Assembly (NCBI RefSeq): GCF_005405245.1
Contig: NZ_BJDR01000021.1
Location: forward strand, 1 to 35,327
Reading direction: 5' to 3'
Length of the DNA: 35,327 bases
From: Enterococcus nangangensis
Lineage (GTDB): Bacteria; Bacillota; Bacilli; Lactobacillales; Enterococcaceae
The notes under the pieces are model-generated. The model did no database searches, was not told where the DNA came from, and saw only the letters and a list, made by a program, of their open reading frames with translations. A program made the position numbers and the translations under genes. Shown in pieces: positions 7,584 through 18,893 of the stretch. Position 1 is the first letter of the stretch; each line of letters begins with the position of its first letter.

Positions 7584-8594
7584 ATGTTAGGACCGCTAAT
7601 AAAAAAATATCGAAAAGGACAAAATCTCAGTCAAAAAGAACTATACACCGGCATCATTGGCGAACGCCAAGCCATTCGTTTTGAACAAGGCACCGCGGAT
7701 TTAAAAGCCACCGACTTTCTGACGATTATGACCCGTTTAGAATTGGACCTCGAAACAATTTTACTAGCATTAGCTCCGGAAAATCCCCAGTGGCAGGCCC
7801 AATTAGCCTACGAAAATTTAGTGCAAAATGCCCACGAAAAAGACGAGTCTTGGCTGACTTTTTATCAACGCTATCGTCAGCGTCCAGAAAAGTATCTACG
7901 GCGCCTGGCTATTACGGCTAAAAAGAATTACTGGGTGGATAGCGATTTAACCAGCGATGAATTGGCGGAAATTCGCGACTTCTATCAAAAGCTAACGCAA
8001 CCTACTATGCAACAAATGAATTATTTACAAACATTGGTGAGTCTGGAAAACAGTCTTGATCCATGGAGTCTCTTTTTGAAAAATGAAAAGTTTTTACTAA
8101 GGTTTAAAGCGCACCCAGCTTTTACGGCCCGTTATCGTGATTTATGCGTGAGTTTTTTTTATTTGTTGCTCTTTAACCGGCAGCCTGACCAAGCTGCAGC
8201 ATGTCATGAGCGTCTTTTGGCCCAACACTTTAGCGAAAATCTAGAGCAAGAGCTGATGAACAAAGTCCGCACACAGTATTTAAAAATTGTGCGCCAAGAG
8301 CCGCAAGCTGAAGCGGATTTGTATCAATTATTGGGCGTAATGCGCCAACTAGCTTTACCTAGGGGCGATCGACTGTGTGATGCCATCATTGACAATACGC
8401 GCCATATTCTACAAAATTATGGCTTACATCACGGCTACACGGAAAGAGAGATTGGTGCTATCTTGCGTTTTGCCCTCCAGACGGAGAAAGTCGCTAAAAA
8501 AGATATGGTAGCTTACTTAAAACAAATTCCCGACCTTTACGAAACTTTCGTCAAAGTCGGGAAGCCTTTAGCTTATTATTTAGATAAATATTAA
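7584..8594 (+). CDS. Rgg/MutR-family transcriptional regulator
   Basis: 336 residues. N-terminal Xre-type helix-turn-helix at about residues 5-60 (LIKKYRKGQNLSQKELYTGIIGERQAI then FEQGTADL), followed by a long all-helical region like the peptide-binding repeat domain of Rgg proteins. Members often bind a short secreted peptide and switch nearby genes; others act without a peptide. The ATG at 7584 is preceded by AGGAGG at 7571-7576 with 7-base spacing. It is divergent from the ABC exporter, the obvious candidate target. I found no small hydrophobic peptide gene beside it. Its stop codon overlaps the stop of the convergent membrane gene. Confidence 0.8.
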   Translation: MLGPLIKKYRKGQNLSQKELYTGIIGERQAIRFEQGTADLKATDFLTIMTRLELDLETILLALAPENPQWQAQLAYENLVQNAHEKDESWLTFYQRYRQRPEKYLRRLAITAKKNYWVDSDLTSDELAEIRDFYQKLTQPTMQQMNYLQTLVSLENSLDPWSLFLKNEKFLLRFKAHPAFTARYRDLCVSFFYLLLFNRQPDQAAACHERLLAQHFSENLEQELMNKVRTQYLKIVRQEPQAEADLYQLLGVMRQLALPRGDRLCDAIIDNTRHILQNYGLHHGYTEREIGAILRFALQTEKVAKKDMVAYLKQIPDLYETFVKVGKPLAYYLDKY

Positions 8595-9370
8595 AAGTAC
8601 AACAAGAAAATAATAATCAAATAGCAGAAGTTAAGCACTGCCTCAGCCTTTAAGAAGTGCCGTTGGCGGAAAGCAAAGTAGGTTCCCACCAGGATACCGG
8701 CAATGGCTACAATTACTTGCCAAAAGGCGAAGAGCTCACCAGAAAAATAAATCAAGCCGCCAATGTTCAAGAGGCTCGCCAATAAGAAGGCCGCGATAAA
8801 AATCTTTTTACGATTGATTTGTGAAACGTGGGCTTGTTGAAAGACGGTTAAGGTTAAAGCCATGAGAAAAGCCGGCACCAAAGCTTGAAATTGTTTGCTT
8901 TGAAAATAAAGGGGCGGCTTCATTAAGAACAACAAGTTTAAAACAAAACCTTTAAAAAAAGGATTCAACAAAGTGTAGTAAGGAGAATCCAAATAAAAAT
9001 ATTGGCGGGAATTCGCCAACGTTTGGAAAAGTTCGTAGGCGAATAACATCAAAGCAAATTGCCAATGAGTTTGACTGGCAAAAAGGATAATCAAGACGCT
9101 ACAAATTAAAATTTTAATGGCATAAGCCGCAGCCGGAAATCTTTTTTGCTTACGGTATTGGGTGCGGACGGCCATTTCGCTAAAGTTCGTGACGAGCAAA
9201 TAACCAATTAAAAGCAATGCTCCCTGCCAATTTTTACCAGAGTCTTGATGGTACAATAAGATACCCGGTAATACACTGAGTAACGTTTGTAAAAAGATAA
9301 CGCCTAATAAGTACAAAAAACTATTGGCGTTACTGGAAGCCTGCGGGAGGCTAGGTGTATTTTCTTTCAT
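8591..9370 (-). CDS. Polytopic membrane protein of unknown function
   Basis: About 259 residues with roughly eight hydrophobic segments spread from residue ~20 to the C-terminus, separated by short basic loops (RKQKRFP, NRKK, RQRHFLK). No motif that I recognise; a transporter or membrane-bound enzyme is possible, but nothing shows it. ATG 9370 has GGAG six bases upstream; the in-frame ATG at 9382 has no spaced site. The gene runs towards the Rgg-like gene and the two stop codons overlap at 8591-8594, with no terminator between. Confidence 0.7.
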   Translation of the reverse strand: MKENTPSLPQASSNANSFLYLLGVIFLQTLLSVLPGILLYHQDSGKNWQGALLLIGYLLVTNFSEMAVRTQYRKQKRFPAAAYAIKILICSVLIILFASQTHWQFALMLFAYELFQTLANSRQYFYLDSPYYTLLNPFFKGFVLNLLFLMKPPLYFQSKQFQALVPAFLMALTLTVFQQAHVSQINRKKIFIAAFLLASLLNIGGLIYFSGELFAFWQVIVAIAGILVGTYFAFRQRHFLKAEAVLNFCYLIIIFLLYF

Positions 9371-9495
9371 ATTGTTCTCCATCTCTTTTAAGATACTACT
9401 TTACATGGTAAAGATTTTTCAAAATGCCGTCAATACTTTTTCCGGGAGAAAAAAAGAATTTCAAGGAAAAACAAGTAATTTTCATCATTATCTGC

Positions 9496-9501
9496 TATAC
9501 T
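9496..9501 (+). promoter_or_regulatory. -10 box of the metK promoter
   Basis: TATACT with no convincing -35 hexamer. The predicted transcription start falls at about 9508, so the riboswitch would form at the very 5' end of the mRNA. Confidence 0.5.
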
Positions 9502-9507
9502 GCATAC

Positions 9508-9572
9508 GTTACAAAGTTCCCGAAAGGATGCATCTCATGTAGCTGCCTTGTAACCGAAAATAATTAGGGGGA
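9508..9572 (+). ncRNA. SMK box (SAM-III) riboswitch in the metK leader
   Basis: The leader contains the elements of the SMK box known from Enterococcus and Streptococcus metK: the outer helix GTTACAA (9508-9514) with TTGTAAC (9548-9554), the conserved GTTCCCGAAAGGATGC segment (9516-9531), CATGTAGCTGCC (9536-9547), and ACCGAAAATAATT before the Shine-Dalgarno AGGGGGA (9566-9572). In this class S-adenosylmethionine binding pairs the Shine-Dalgarno with the TTCCC region and blocks translation. This gives feedback control of SAM synthetase. Confidence 0.92.
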
Positions 9573-9580
9573 ATCTCAAT

Positions 9581-10777
9581 ATGTCAGAAAGAAAATTATT
9601 TACTTCAGAATCCGTTTCTGAAGGGCATCCTGATAAAATTGCCGATCAAATTAGTGACGCAGTCTTAGATGCCATTTTAGCAAAGGATCCTTTTGCCCGG
9701 GTGGCTTGCGAAACATCGGTGACAACCGGTCTCGTTTTAGTTTTCGGGGAAATATCCACCCATGCTTATGTGGATATTCAAAAAGTGGTGCGGGACACCA
9801 TCAAAGAAATCGGCTATACGCGGGCTAAATACGGTTTTGACGGCGATACTGTCGCAGTCTTATCCGCCATTGACGAACAATCCGCCGATATCGCCCAAGG
9901 GGTGGACCAAGCCTTGGAAATTCGTGATAGCGCCGAAAAAGGTGATCTTTACGATGAAATTGGTGCCGGTGATCAAGGGTTAATGTTTGGTTTTGCCGTG
10001 GATGAAACGCCAGAGCTAATGCCTTTACCCATCGCTTTAAGTCACCGCTTAGTACGGCGTTTAGCGCAACTGCGTAAAGATAACGTGCTATCCTACTTAC
10101 GTCCGGATGCTAAAAGTCAAGTGACGGTGGAATACGATGAAAACCAAGAACCAGTTCGGGTGGATACGGTAGTCATCTCCACGCAACATGATCCGGATAT
10201 CGACAACGAAACACTACGGCAAGATGTCATTCAACAAGTTATTCAAGCTGAAATTCCAGCTGACTTACTGGATGAAAAAACCCGTTACTTTATTAATCCT
10301 ACTGGCCGCTTTGTGATTGGTGGACCACAAGGCGATGCCGGTTTAACTGGTCGGAAAATTATCGTCGACACGTACGGTGGTTACGCACGGCACGGTGGTG
10401 GTGCTTTTTCTGGGAAAGATGCCACGAAAGTTGACCGTTCTGCCAGTTACGCAGCCCGTTATATCGCTAAAAATATCGTGGCGGCCGGTCTAGCCCATAA
10501 AGTAGAAATTCAATTGGCTTACGCGATTGGTGTTGCTCAACCGGTTTCTATTTCCGTGGATACTTTTGGTACTAGTGAATTTTCGGAGGATGCTTTAGTG
10601 AAAGCAATTCGCGAAAACTTCGACTTACGTCCGGCGGGCATTATCGAAATGTTAGATTTACGTCGTCCGATTTACAAACAAACGGCTGCTTACGGTCACT
10701 TTGGCCGGACCGATGTGGATTTACCTTGGGAACATTTAGACAAGGTGGAAGCTTTACAAAAAAGTTTAGGTTTATAA
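9581..10777 (+). CDS. metK: S-adenosylmethionine synthetase
   Basis: 398 residues, the usual length. It makes SAM from ATP and methionine in the cytoplasm. Signatures seen: the N-terminal [18 protein letters not shown], the [10 protein letters not shown] methionine/ATP loop near residue 127, the P-loop-like GGGAFSGKD near residue 271 and [18 protein letters not shown] at the C-terminus. ATG 9581 lies 8 bases after AGGGGGA, which is part of the SMK riboswitch, so translation should fall when SAM is high. Monocistronic, with a terminator at 10784-10822. Confidence 0.98.
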   Translation: MSERKLFTSESVSEGHPDKIADQISDAVLDAILAKDPFARVACETSVTTGLVLVFGEISTHAYVDIQKVVRDTIKEIGYTRAKYGFDGDTVAVLSAIDEQSADIAQGVDQALEIRDSAEKGDLYDEIGAGDQGLMFGFAVDETPELMPLPIALSHRLVRRLAQLRKDNVLSYLRPDAKSQVTVEYDENQEPVRVDTVVISTQHDPDIDNETLRQDVIQQVIQAEIPADLLDEKTRYFINPTGRFVIGGPQGDAGLTGRKIIVDTYGGYARHGGGAFSGKDATKVDRSASYAARYIAKNIVAAGLAHKVEIQLAYAIGVAQPVSISVDTFGTSEFSEDALVKAIRENFDLRPAGIIEMLDLRRPIYKQTAAYGHFGRTDVDLPWEHLDKVEALQKSLGL

Positions 10778-10783
10778 TGAACA

Positions 10784-10822
10784 AGTCAGCTAGCGCTTCA
10801 GGGTGCTGGCTGATTTTTTTTT
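10784..10822 (+). terminator. metK terminator
   Basis: Stem AGTCAGC-TAGCGC with GTGCTGGCTGAT, then T9. It starts nine bases after the metK stop. Confidence 0.85.
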
Positions 10823-10840
10823 ATTCGTCAAGTAAATGAA

Positions 10841-10855
10841 TTAGAGTGATTCTAA
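10841..10855. promoter_or_regulatory. PerR/Fur-like box upstream of the suf operon
   Basis: TTAGAGTGATTCTAA matches the Per-box consensus TTANAATNATTNTAA with one mismatch, and it extends to a perfect 7-5-7 inverted repeat AATTAGA/TCTAATT (10839-10857). It lies about 50 bp upstream of the suf -35 box. A PerR- or Fur-family regulator would fit oxidative-stress or iron control of Fe-S assembly, but the protein is not in this window. Confidence 0.5.
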
Positions 10856-10903
10856 TTTACTCCTTAATTTAGGCAGGAAAATAGAATTTTTCGGCTAAGA
10901 GGT

Positions 10904-10932
10904 TTGAGATTATTTCTCAATTAGTCTACAAT
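10904..10932 (+). promoter_or_regulatory. suf operon promoter overlapped by a palindrome
   Basis: TTGAGA (10904-10909), 17-bp spacer, TACAAT (10927-10932). The -35 box is the left arm of a perfect inverted repeat TTGAGA-TTATT-TCTCAA (10904-10920), a possible operator. About 49 bases separate the -10 box from the sufC start. Confidence 0.7.
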
Positions 10933-10981
10933 ATGGAAGGACGATTATTTCGTAAAAAGGTACGGCTGAGGAGGCTTATCA

Positions 10982-11761
10982 ATGTCAATTTTAGAAATTA
11001 AAGATTTACATGTACGCGTCGAAGATGACGATCAACGAGAAATTTTAAAAGGAGTGAATTTAACCATTAACACTGGTGAAATTCACGCCATTATGGGACC
11101 TAACGGCACCGGTAAATCCACTTTATCGGCAGCCATTATGGGGAATCCTCATTATATTGTGACCCAAGGGGAAATTTTATTAGACGGGCAAGATGTTTTA
11201 GCCATGGAAGTGGACGAACGGGCACGAGCTGGTCTTTTCTTAGGGATGCAATATCCTAGCGAAATTCCGGGGATTACTAACGCGGACTTTATGCGGGCAG
11301 CGATTAATGCCAAACGCGATGAAGACCACAAGATGGGCGTCATGGAATTTTTGAAAAAATTAGATAGCAAAATGGAATTATTAAATATGCCAGAAGCGAT
11401 GGCGGAACGTTACTTAAACGAAGGCTTTTCCGGCGGCGAAAAGAAACGCAATGAAATTTTACAGCTCTTAATGTTGGAACCGACTTTTGCCATCTTAGAT
11501 GAAATTGACTCGGGGCTTGATATTGACGCCTTGAAAGTTGTTTCTAAAGGGGTCAATGCGATGCGGGGAGCTAACTTTGGTGCCATGATTATTACCCACT
11601 ATCAACGTTTACTGAACTACATCACGCCAGATGTGGTGCACATTATGATGGAAGGTCGCGTGGTAAAAACTGGTGGGCCAGAATTAGCTAAACGTTTGGA
11701 AGCAGAAGGTTACGTAAAGATTGCTGAAGAAATCGGTATTGCGTACCACGAAGAAGCGTAG
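10982..11761 (+). CDS. sufC: SufC, Fe-S assembly ATPase
   Basis: 259 residues. An ABC-type ATPase without membrane domain: Walker A GPNGTGKST near residue 39, signature FSGGEKKRNEI near residue 149, Walker B FAILDEIDSGLD near residue 169, and the H-loop THYQRLL. SufC powers the SufBCD scaffold on which iron-sulfur clusters are built. First gene of sufCDSUB, with AGGAGG eight bases before ATG 10982. Confidence 0.97.
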   Translation: MSILEIKDLHVRVEDDDQREILKGVNLTINTGEIHAIMGPNGTGKSTLSAAIMGNPHYIVTQGEILLDGQDVLAMEVDERARAGLFLGMQYPSEIPGITNADFMRAAINAKRDEDHKMGVMEFLKKLDSKMELLNMPEAMAERYLNEGFSGGEKKRNEILQLLMLEPTFAILDEIDSGLDIDALKVVSKGVNAMRGANFGAMIITHYQRLLNYITPDVVHIMMEGRVVKTGGPELAKRLEAEGYVKIAEEIGIAYHEEA

Positions 11762-11772
11762 GAGGGAAAAAG

Positions 11773-14749
<2,977 letters not shown>

Positions 14750-14757
<8 letters not shown>

Positions 14758-16141
14758 AAATACCACCAACGATTACGAATACGGCTTTCACGATGACATT
14801 AAACCTGTCTTTACTACGGGGGAAGGATTGTCAGAAGAAGTCATTCGCGAAATTTCGCGTGTCAAAGATGAACCAGAGTGGATGCTAGACTTCCGCTTAA
14901 AGTCTTTAAAAATTTTCAATAAACTAAAAATGCCGGGTTACGGTCCTGATTTATCCGAGCTAGACTTTGATAAAATTAACTACTTCATCCGCTCTAGTGA
15001 CCGCAAAGCGCGCTCTTGGGATGATGTACCAGAAGATATTAAACGCACCTTTGAACGCTTAGGGGTACCAGAAGCCGAACGGGCCCACTTAGCCGGCTCT
15101 TCTGCCCAATACGAATCAGAAGTGGTTTACCACAACATGAAAGAAGAATTCCAAAAGCTAGGAATTATCTTCACCGACACCGACACAGCCTTAAAAGAAT
15201 ATCCAGAACTCTTTAAAGAATACTTCGGTAAACTCGTCCCCCCAAGCGATAATAAATTGGCGGCGTTAAACTCCGCCGCTTGGTCAGGCGGGTCCTTCAT
15301 TTACGTGCCGAAAGGCGTGCGAACGGAAATTCCGATTCAATCGTATTTCCGGATAAACTCTGCCAACACTGGGCAATTTGAACGGACGCTAATTATTGTG
15401 GACGAAGGGGCCAGCATTAACTACGTGGAAGGCTGTACAGCACCAACTTATTCTTCCGATAGTTTACACGCGGCCGTTGTTGAAGTCTTTGTCAGAAAAG
15501 ATGCTTACTGTCGCTACACCACAATTCAAAACTGGTCGAATAACGTCTACAGCTTGGAAACGAAACGCGCTCAAGCTTTAGAAAATGCCACGATGGAATG
15601 GGTAGATGGCAACCTTGGCTCTAAAGTTACTATGAAATATCCAAGTGTCTATATGGATGGCCGTGGTGCGCGGGGCACGATGCTTTCGATTGCCGTTGCC
15701 GGCAAAGGCATCGTCTTAGATAACGGTGCTCGCATGCTTCATAATGCGCCTAATACTTCTAGTACTATCGTCTCTAAATCGATTTCCAAAAATGGTGGGG
15801 AAGTAGATTACCGCGGGGAAGTGCGCTTTGCGAAAAATTCCGCCGGTTCCATGTCCCACATTGAGTGCGATACCATTATCATGGACGAATACTCCAAGTC
15901 CGACACCATTCCTTTTAACGAAATTCATAACTCGCAAGTGAACTTGGAACACGAAGCTAAAGTCTCAAAAATTTCTGAAGAACAACTCTTCTACCTCATG
16001 AGCCGCGGCTTAACCGAAGCTCAAGCAACAGAAATGATTGTCATGGGCTTTGTGGAACCCTTTACCAAAGAACTCCCGATGGAATACGCGGTGGAACTTA
16101 ACCGCTTGATTGGGATGGAGATGGAAGGCAGCGTCGGCTAA
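14750..16141 (+). CDS. sufB: SufB, Fe-S scaffold subunit
   Basis: 463 residues. Core of the SufBCD scaffold: [11 protein letters not shown] (with the conserved cysteine), the beta-helix repeat region, and the C-terminal [14 protein letters not shown] hallmark shared with SufD. ATG 14750 follows AAGGAGGAGCACC and overlaps the sufU stop by eight bases; the longer reading from 14702 lies within sufU. It is the last gene of the operon, closed by the terminator at 16183. Confidence 0.97.
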
Positions 16142-16182
16142 TCTTACCAAACCAACTAAAGTTTGTTAGTTCCAACATATTT

Positions 16183-16215
16183 AGTCACAAGAACATTATT
16201 CTTGTGGCTTTTTTT
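16183..16215 (+). terminator. suf operon terminator
   Basis: AGTCACAAGAA (16183-16193) pairs with TTCTTGTGGCT (16199-16209), followed by T7. Confidence 0.85.
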
Positions 16216-16220
16216 ATTTA

Positions 16221-16545
16221 TTTTGAAAACCACCTGCTGTGCGGTTGGTTCTGAAAAGCTTCCAGCGAGGTATTAAAAAATCCTCCTAAAATTAATAAAA
16301 TGATATAGGTTTCCCCGCCGCACCATCATCAAAATTAGGAGGTAGCCTCATGAATAAGGATAACGAAAGTTTAGTACATACTAAATGGAGAGGTAAGTAT
16401 CATATTGTGTTTGCACCAATTTTCGGATTTAGGAAATCTTCATTAGAATTCGTTAGATACCATATTCGTTGCCTAGAAAAGATCAAAAGGGAAATAGATA
16501 TTAGTATGAGGTGGTTTAGCTACTTAAGAGTCCTCCCCTCATAAT
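16221..16545 (+). mobile_element. Internally deleted IS200-like element
   Basis: Left-end hairpin AACCACCTGC-TGT-GCGGTTGGTT (16228-16250, one mismatch) is like IS200 left ends. CCTCCTAA (16282-16289) can pair with TTAGGAGG (16335-16342), hiding the transposase ribosome binding site, as in IS200. A truncated transposase start follows, and a hairpin ATGAGG...CCTCAT (16506-16542) may be the right end. The whole is about 325 bp against roughly 700 for a complete element, so most of tnpA has been lost. The outer boundaries are estimates. Confidence 0.65.
16350..16544 (+). pseudogene. tnpA: Remnant of IS200/IS605 TnpA transposase
   Basis: 64 codons. The first ~25 residues (DNESLVHTKWRGKYHIVFAP) match the conserved start of IS200-type Y1 transposases. 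The expected Y-R-R continuation is lost and the rest (FRKSSLEFVRYHIRCLEKIK...) does not carry the HUH or catalytic tyrosine motifs, so it cannot be active. AGGAGG lies seven bases before ATG 16350 but is predicted to be sequestered by the upstream CCTCCTAA. Confidence 0.75.
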
Positions 16546-16546
16546 A

Positions 16547-16604
16547 AAAATCCACAAGGCTTGAACAATCATAAAAGATTTTCAAACTCTGTGGATTTTA
16601 TTTT
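16547..16604. terminator. Hairpin with flanking A/T runs next to the IS200 remnant
   Basis: AAAATCCACA (16547-16556) pairs with TGTGGATTTT (16590-16599), and TTGAA (16561-16565) with TTCAA (16581-16585) inside. T-rich on the right and A-rich on the left. It may be a bidirectional terminator or the end of another element. Confidence 0.5.
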
Positions 16605-16712
16605 ATACATTAATGCATTTATGGTGCAGCCTCGTCAATTCAAACTTACCTATTATTTGATATAAGATTTTTAATAATCCTCAGAAAAAGCGATGCTAAG
16701 TGACTTTACAGT

Positions 16713-16754
16713 GAACCCCAAAAATTAGACTAAAAAGTCTAACTTTTGGGGTTC
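16713..16754. repeat. Two IS inverted repeats joined inner end to inner end
   Basis: A 19-base arm GAACCCCAAAAATTAGACT (16713-16731), a loop AAAA, and its reverse complement with one mismatch (16736-16754). The arms match the IS end at 53-77. It looks like an IS whose interior was deleted down to four bases. It can also form a very strong hairpin and could end the minus-strand gene at 16764. Confidence 0.7.
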
Positions 16755-16763
16755 AGAATACCT

Positions 16764-17018
16764 CTAGTCTAATTTCGATTTATGATTGATGCGACAAAGG
16801 ATACTTTTAATTTTTATCGGCTTTGTCTCAAGACTAGCGGCAATTTCTGCTACACTGAATCCTTTTGCAAAAAGATTTTTGACCTGTGTCTCTATTGCTG
16901 TGAGGGGGAGGCGGTAGCGTTGCTGAGAGTTGGCAATTGTAACATGTTGAGCATAATCGATGACGCTGGTTTCTTTTAGAGTAGTTTTTGTGATGGGTTT
17001 TTCAGGAATATCTTCCAT
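16764..17018 (-). CDS. Small protein of unknown function with a C-terminal HTH-like segment
   Basis: 84 residues from ATG 17018, chosen because AAAGGA lies seven bases upstream; an in-frame ATG at 17039 has no site. I do not recognise the family. The N-terminus is polar (MEDIPEKPITKTTLKETS). The C-terminal part NLFAKGFSVAEIAASLETKPIKIKSIL has the spacing of a helix-turn-helix, as in sigma region 4 or LuxR-type domains. It sits among IS debris and could be a cargo or relic gene. That it is expressed is supported only by the ribosome binding site and an intact frame. Confidence 0.5.
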   Translation of the reverse strand: MEDIPEKPITKTTLKETSVIDYAQHVTIANSQQRYRLPLTAIETQVKNLFAKGFSVAEIAASLETKPIKIKSILCRINHKSKLD

Positions 17019-17039
17019 AAGTGATCCTTTCGTAATCAT

Positions 17040-17343
17040 CTACTAAAGTGACGAGCTAAGTTTCTCCAGTTTCTTACGACAAGCGACATATTTCAATATA
17101 CTTTGTTCTAGCTAAAGAACACCTCCCGTGTAATTATTTTTTGAACTTGTTATATTTTACTTCTATTTTCCCTTGCATAGTTAATAATACTACTAACGAT
17201 ATAAAAAGTAATGAAAGTTCGAGTTATTTAAAACATTCTGCTGATTTTTTAGCCGTTTATCATGTTGTTATCATTTGTTAGGAAATGCACCTGTTGTTTT
17301 TGTCCTAAAAATACAGTATTCCCATTTCTTTTATAAAAATAGA
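17040..17343. other. AT-rich intergenic stretch without a recognisable gene
   Basis: No reading frame with a ribosome binding site. The only structure seen is a short inverted repeat GTTCT/AGAAC (17105-17120). Together with the IS relics to its left it looks like eroded DNA. Confidence 0.5.
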
Positions 17344-17372
17344 GTCGCTGAAAAAAATAATTTTTCAACGAC
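17344..17372 (-). terminator. rnhC terminator
   Basis: On the minus strand GTCGTTGAAAAA pairs with a TTTTTCAGCGAC arm across a short AT loop, followed by a T-rich tail. It lies about 30 bases after the rnhC stop. Confidence 0.7.
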
Positions 17373-17403
17373 CCCCGTGCTTAAAAAGTTATTTCAAGAT
17401 GTA

Positions 17404-18333
17404 TTATTTACGCCACAACTTCAAGGCTTTTTCGGTGTTTGCAAAATGTAGTTTAGCGTAACGCCCCAATAAAGGTAGGCCGCCTTGTTCAAGCAATTTT
17501 ACAGCTACTTGATCACTTTTGTTACCAGCACCAGAAGGTAATAAAACGCCACACGCAGCGCTTTCTTCTTTTAAGGCTTCTAAAAAAAGGTGACGGGCAA
17601 TGATGGAAGCTGCAGCCACAGCCAGGTGATGTTGTTCTCCTTTCGTGACAAAATAAGTAGGTAAGCTGAAGCTACGTTGTTCTTTGTGCAAATATTGTTG
17701 GAAATTTTTTTCAGTGGTGAAAGCATCAATTAAGATTGCTTGGGGTGTACTAACCAATTTTTGTTGTAATAAAGTTAACGCTTGATGATGCAATAAAACT
17801 TTCATGGCTACAGCGTTATGTTGTTGTTGCACTTGATTATATTTTTCCGGCGTTAGAACTAAAGGTTGGTAAGGGATGATGGTTATTAATTTTTTAGCAA
17901 TAGTTTGAATTTGTGGATCAGTAAGCAGCTTAGAATCTTTTACTCCTAAAGCTTTTAAAGTATTTAATTGGCTTTTCTCCGCGTAGGCAGCCACGGTTAC
18001 TAAGGGACCAAAATAACTGCCGTTGCCCACTTCGTCACTTCCTAAAACAGACCAAGTATCAAAATCAGCAGGTAATCTATTCGTGCTGTGGGCTGATTTA
18101 GCTTTTTTTGTTGGCGCACTGGGAGTAGTTGTTAAACCACAAGCGGCAGCTTCGCTTTCGGCATTATTTCCTTGAAAGACAACCTTGCCACTGTTGTAAG
18201 CCGTGATAGTCACACCATTTTTCTTAGCAGAAAAAAGACTATAGGGAGGTGTCTTTCCTAGTAAATAATTTTGATATTTTTTTTGTAAAGTAGATAATTG
18301 ATTTTTTGTTACTTGTTGGACGACGGTGGACAT
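17404..18333 (-). CDS. rnhC: Ribonuclease HIII
   Basis: 309 residues. Cuts the RNA strand of RNA-DNA hybrids. An N-terminal TBP-like substrate-binding domain (about 1-85) is followed by the type 2 RNase H fold with the active-site motif SDEVGNGSYFGPL near residue 98, ILIDAF, and AAASIIARHLFLEAL. The N-terminal domain separates it from RNase HII. Divergent from zapA and followed by its own terminator; this arrangement next to zapA-CvpA-mutS2 is usual in related bacteria. AGAAAGGAATTTCTC precedes ATG 18333. Confidence 0.95.
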   Translation of the reverse strand: MSTVVQQVTKNQLSTLQKKYQNYLLGKTPPYSLFSAKKNGVTITAYNSGKVVFQGNNAESEAAACGLTTTPSAPTKKAKSAHSTNRLPADFDTWSVLGSDEVGNGSYFGPLVTVAAYAEKSQLNTLKALGVKDSKLLTDPQIQTIAKKLITIIPYQPLVLTPEKYNQVQQQHNAVAMKVLLHHQALTLLQQKLVSTPQAILIDAFTTEKNFQQYLHKEQRSFSLPTYFVTKGEQHHLAVAAASIIARHLFLEALKEESAACGVLLPSGAGNKSDQVAVKLLEQGGLPLLGRYAKLHFANTEKALKLWRK

Positions 18334-18350
18334 GAGAAATTCCTTTCTGT

Positions 18351-18778
18351 TTATAAGGGTAAAAACAAATCAATTTCTTGACAGTTTTCTTCGTTGATTA
18401 TTTCTAATACTTGAAAGCCAACACGGGCGTAGAGCTTTTTTGCTCGTTGATTTTCAGGCAAATAAGTAGTAGTGAGGCGTGTTAAGGAAAAATACTCTTT
18501 TAGATGCTGAATAAGCAAGGTTAAGGCCTGTTTACCATATCCTTGTCCTTGAAAAGCAGTAGCAACAGCAAAGTCCCAAAGAAAAAAATTCCAGGTGCAT
18601 TTTGTCGTAAGAGGGCAAAAGCCACTAACTTATTTTTAGCATAAAAGTTAAAAGCTATTATATTTTCAGCCGTTGCTAAAAGATGCTGAATTTTATCAGG
18701 AGTACTTAGCCAGCGCCAATCAATTGTCGCCAAAGTAATTGTACATTGCTTTGTAGCAATTATTTGCAATGTAGGCAC
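18351..18778 (-). pseudogene. GNAT acetyltransferase interrupted by a one-base frameshift
   Basis: The first ~67 codons (TTLATIDWRWLSTPDKIQ..., NFYAKNKLVAFALLRQ) form the first half of a GNAT domain, then the frame runs into nonsense. Adding one T to a run of seven T (top strand about 18581-18587) restores FFLWDFAVATAFQGQGYGKQALTLL, with the acetyl-CoA motif Q-G-Q-G-Y-G, through to a stop at 18351. The homopolymer site makes a sequencing error, a phase-variable switch or a true pseudogene all possible. The start is uncertain: GTG 18778, or TTG 18769 with GAGGTG six bases upstream. It lies 17 bases upstream of rnhC in the same operon. Confidence 0.8.
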
Positions 18779-18795
18779 CTCTTTTCGTTTTCTCT

Positions 18796-18825
18796 ATCCT
18801 ACCCTATAAGGAAGAGAAATTTCAA
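18796..18825 (-). promoter_or_regulatory. Promoter of the GNAT-rnhC transcript
   Basis: On the minus strand TTGAAA (18825-18820), 18-bp spacer and TAGGAT (18801-18796). Confidence 0.5.
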
Positions 18826-18893
18826 GGGAGAGTTTAGGATTGACTAGAAGTGTGGTAAAATTGGTGGGATAAGTTGATGAAGGAGGTTTTATG

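Noticed and set aside
9324..9542. Plus-strand frame of 72 codons running into the metK leader.
   Set aside because: It covers the riboswitch and the metK promoter region and has no ribosome binding site or family resemblance.
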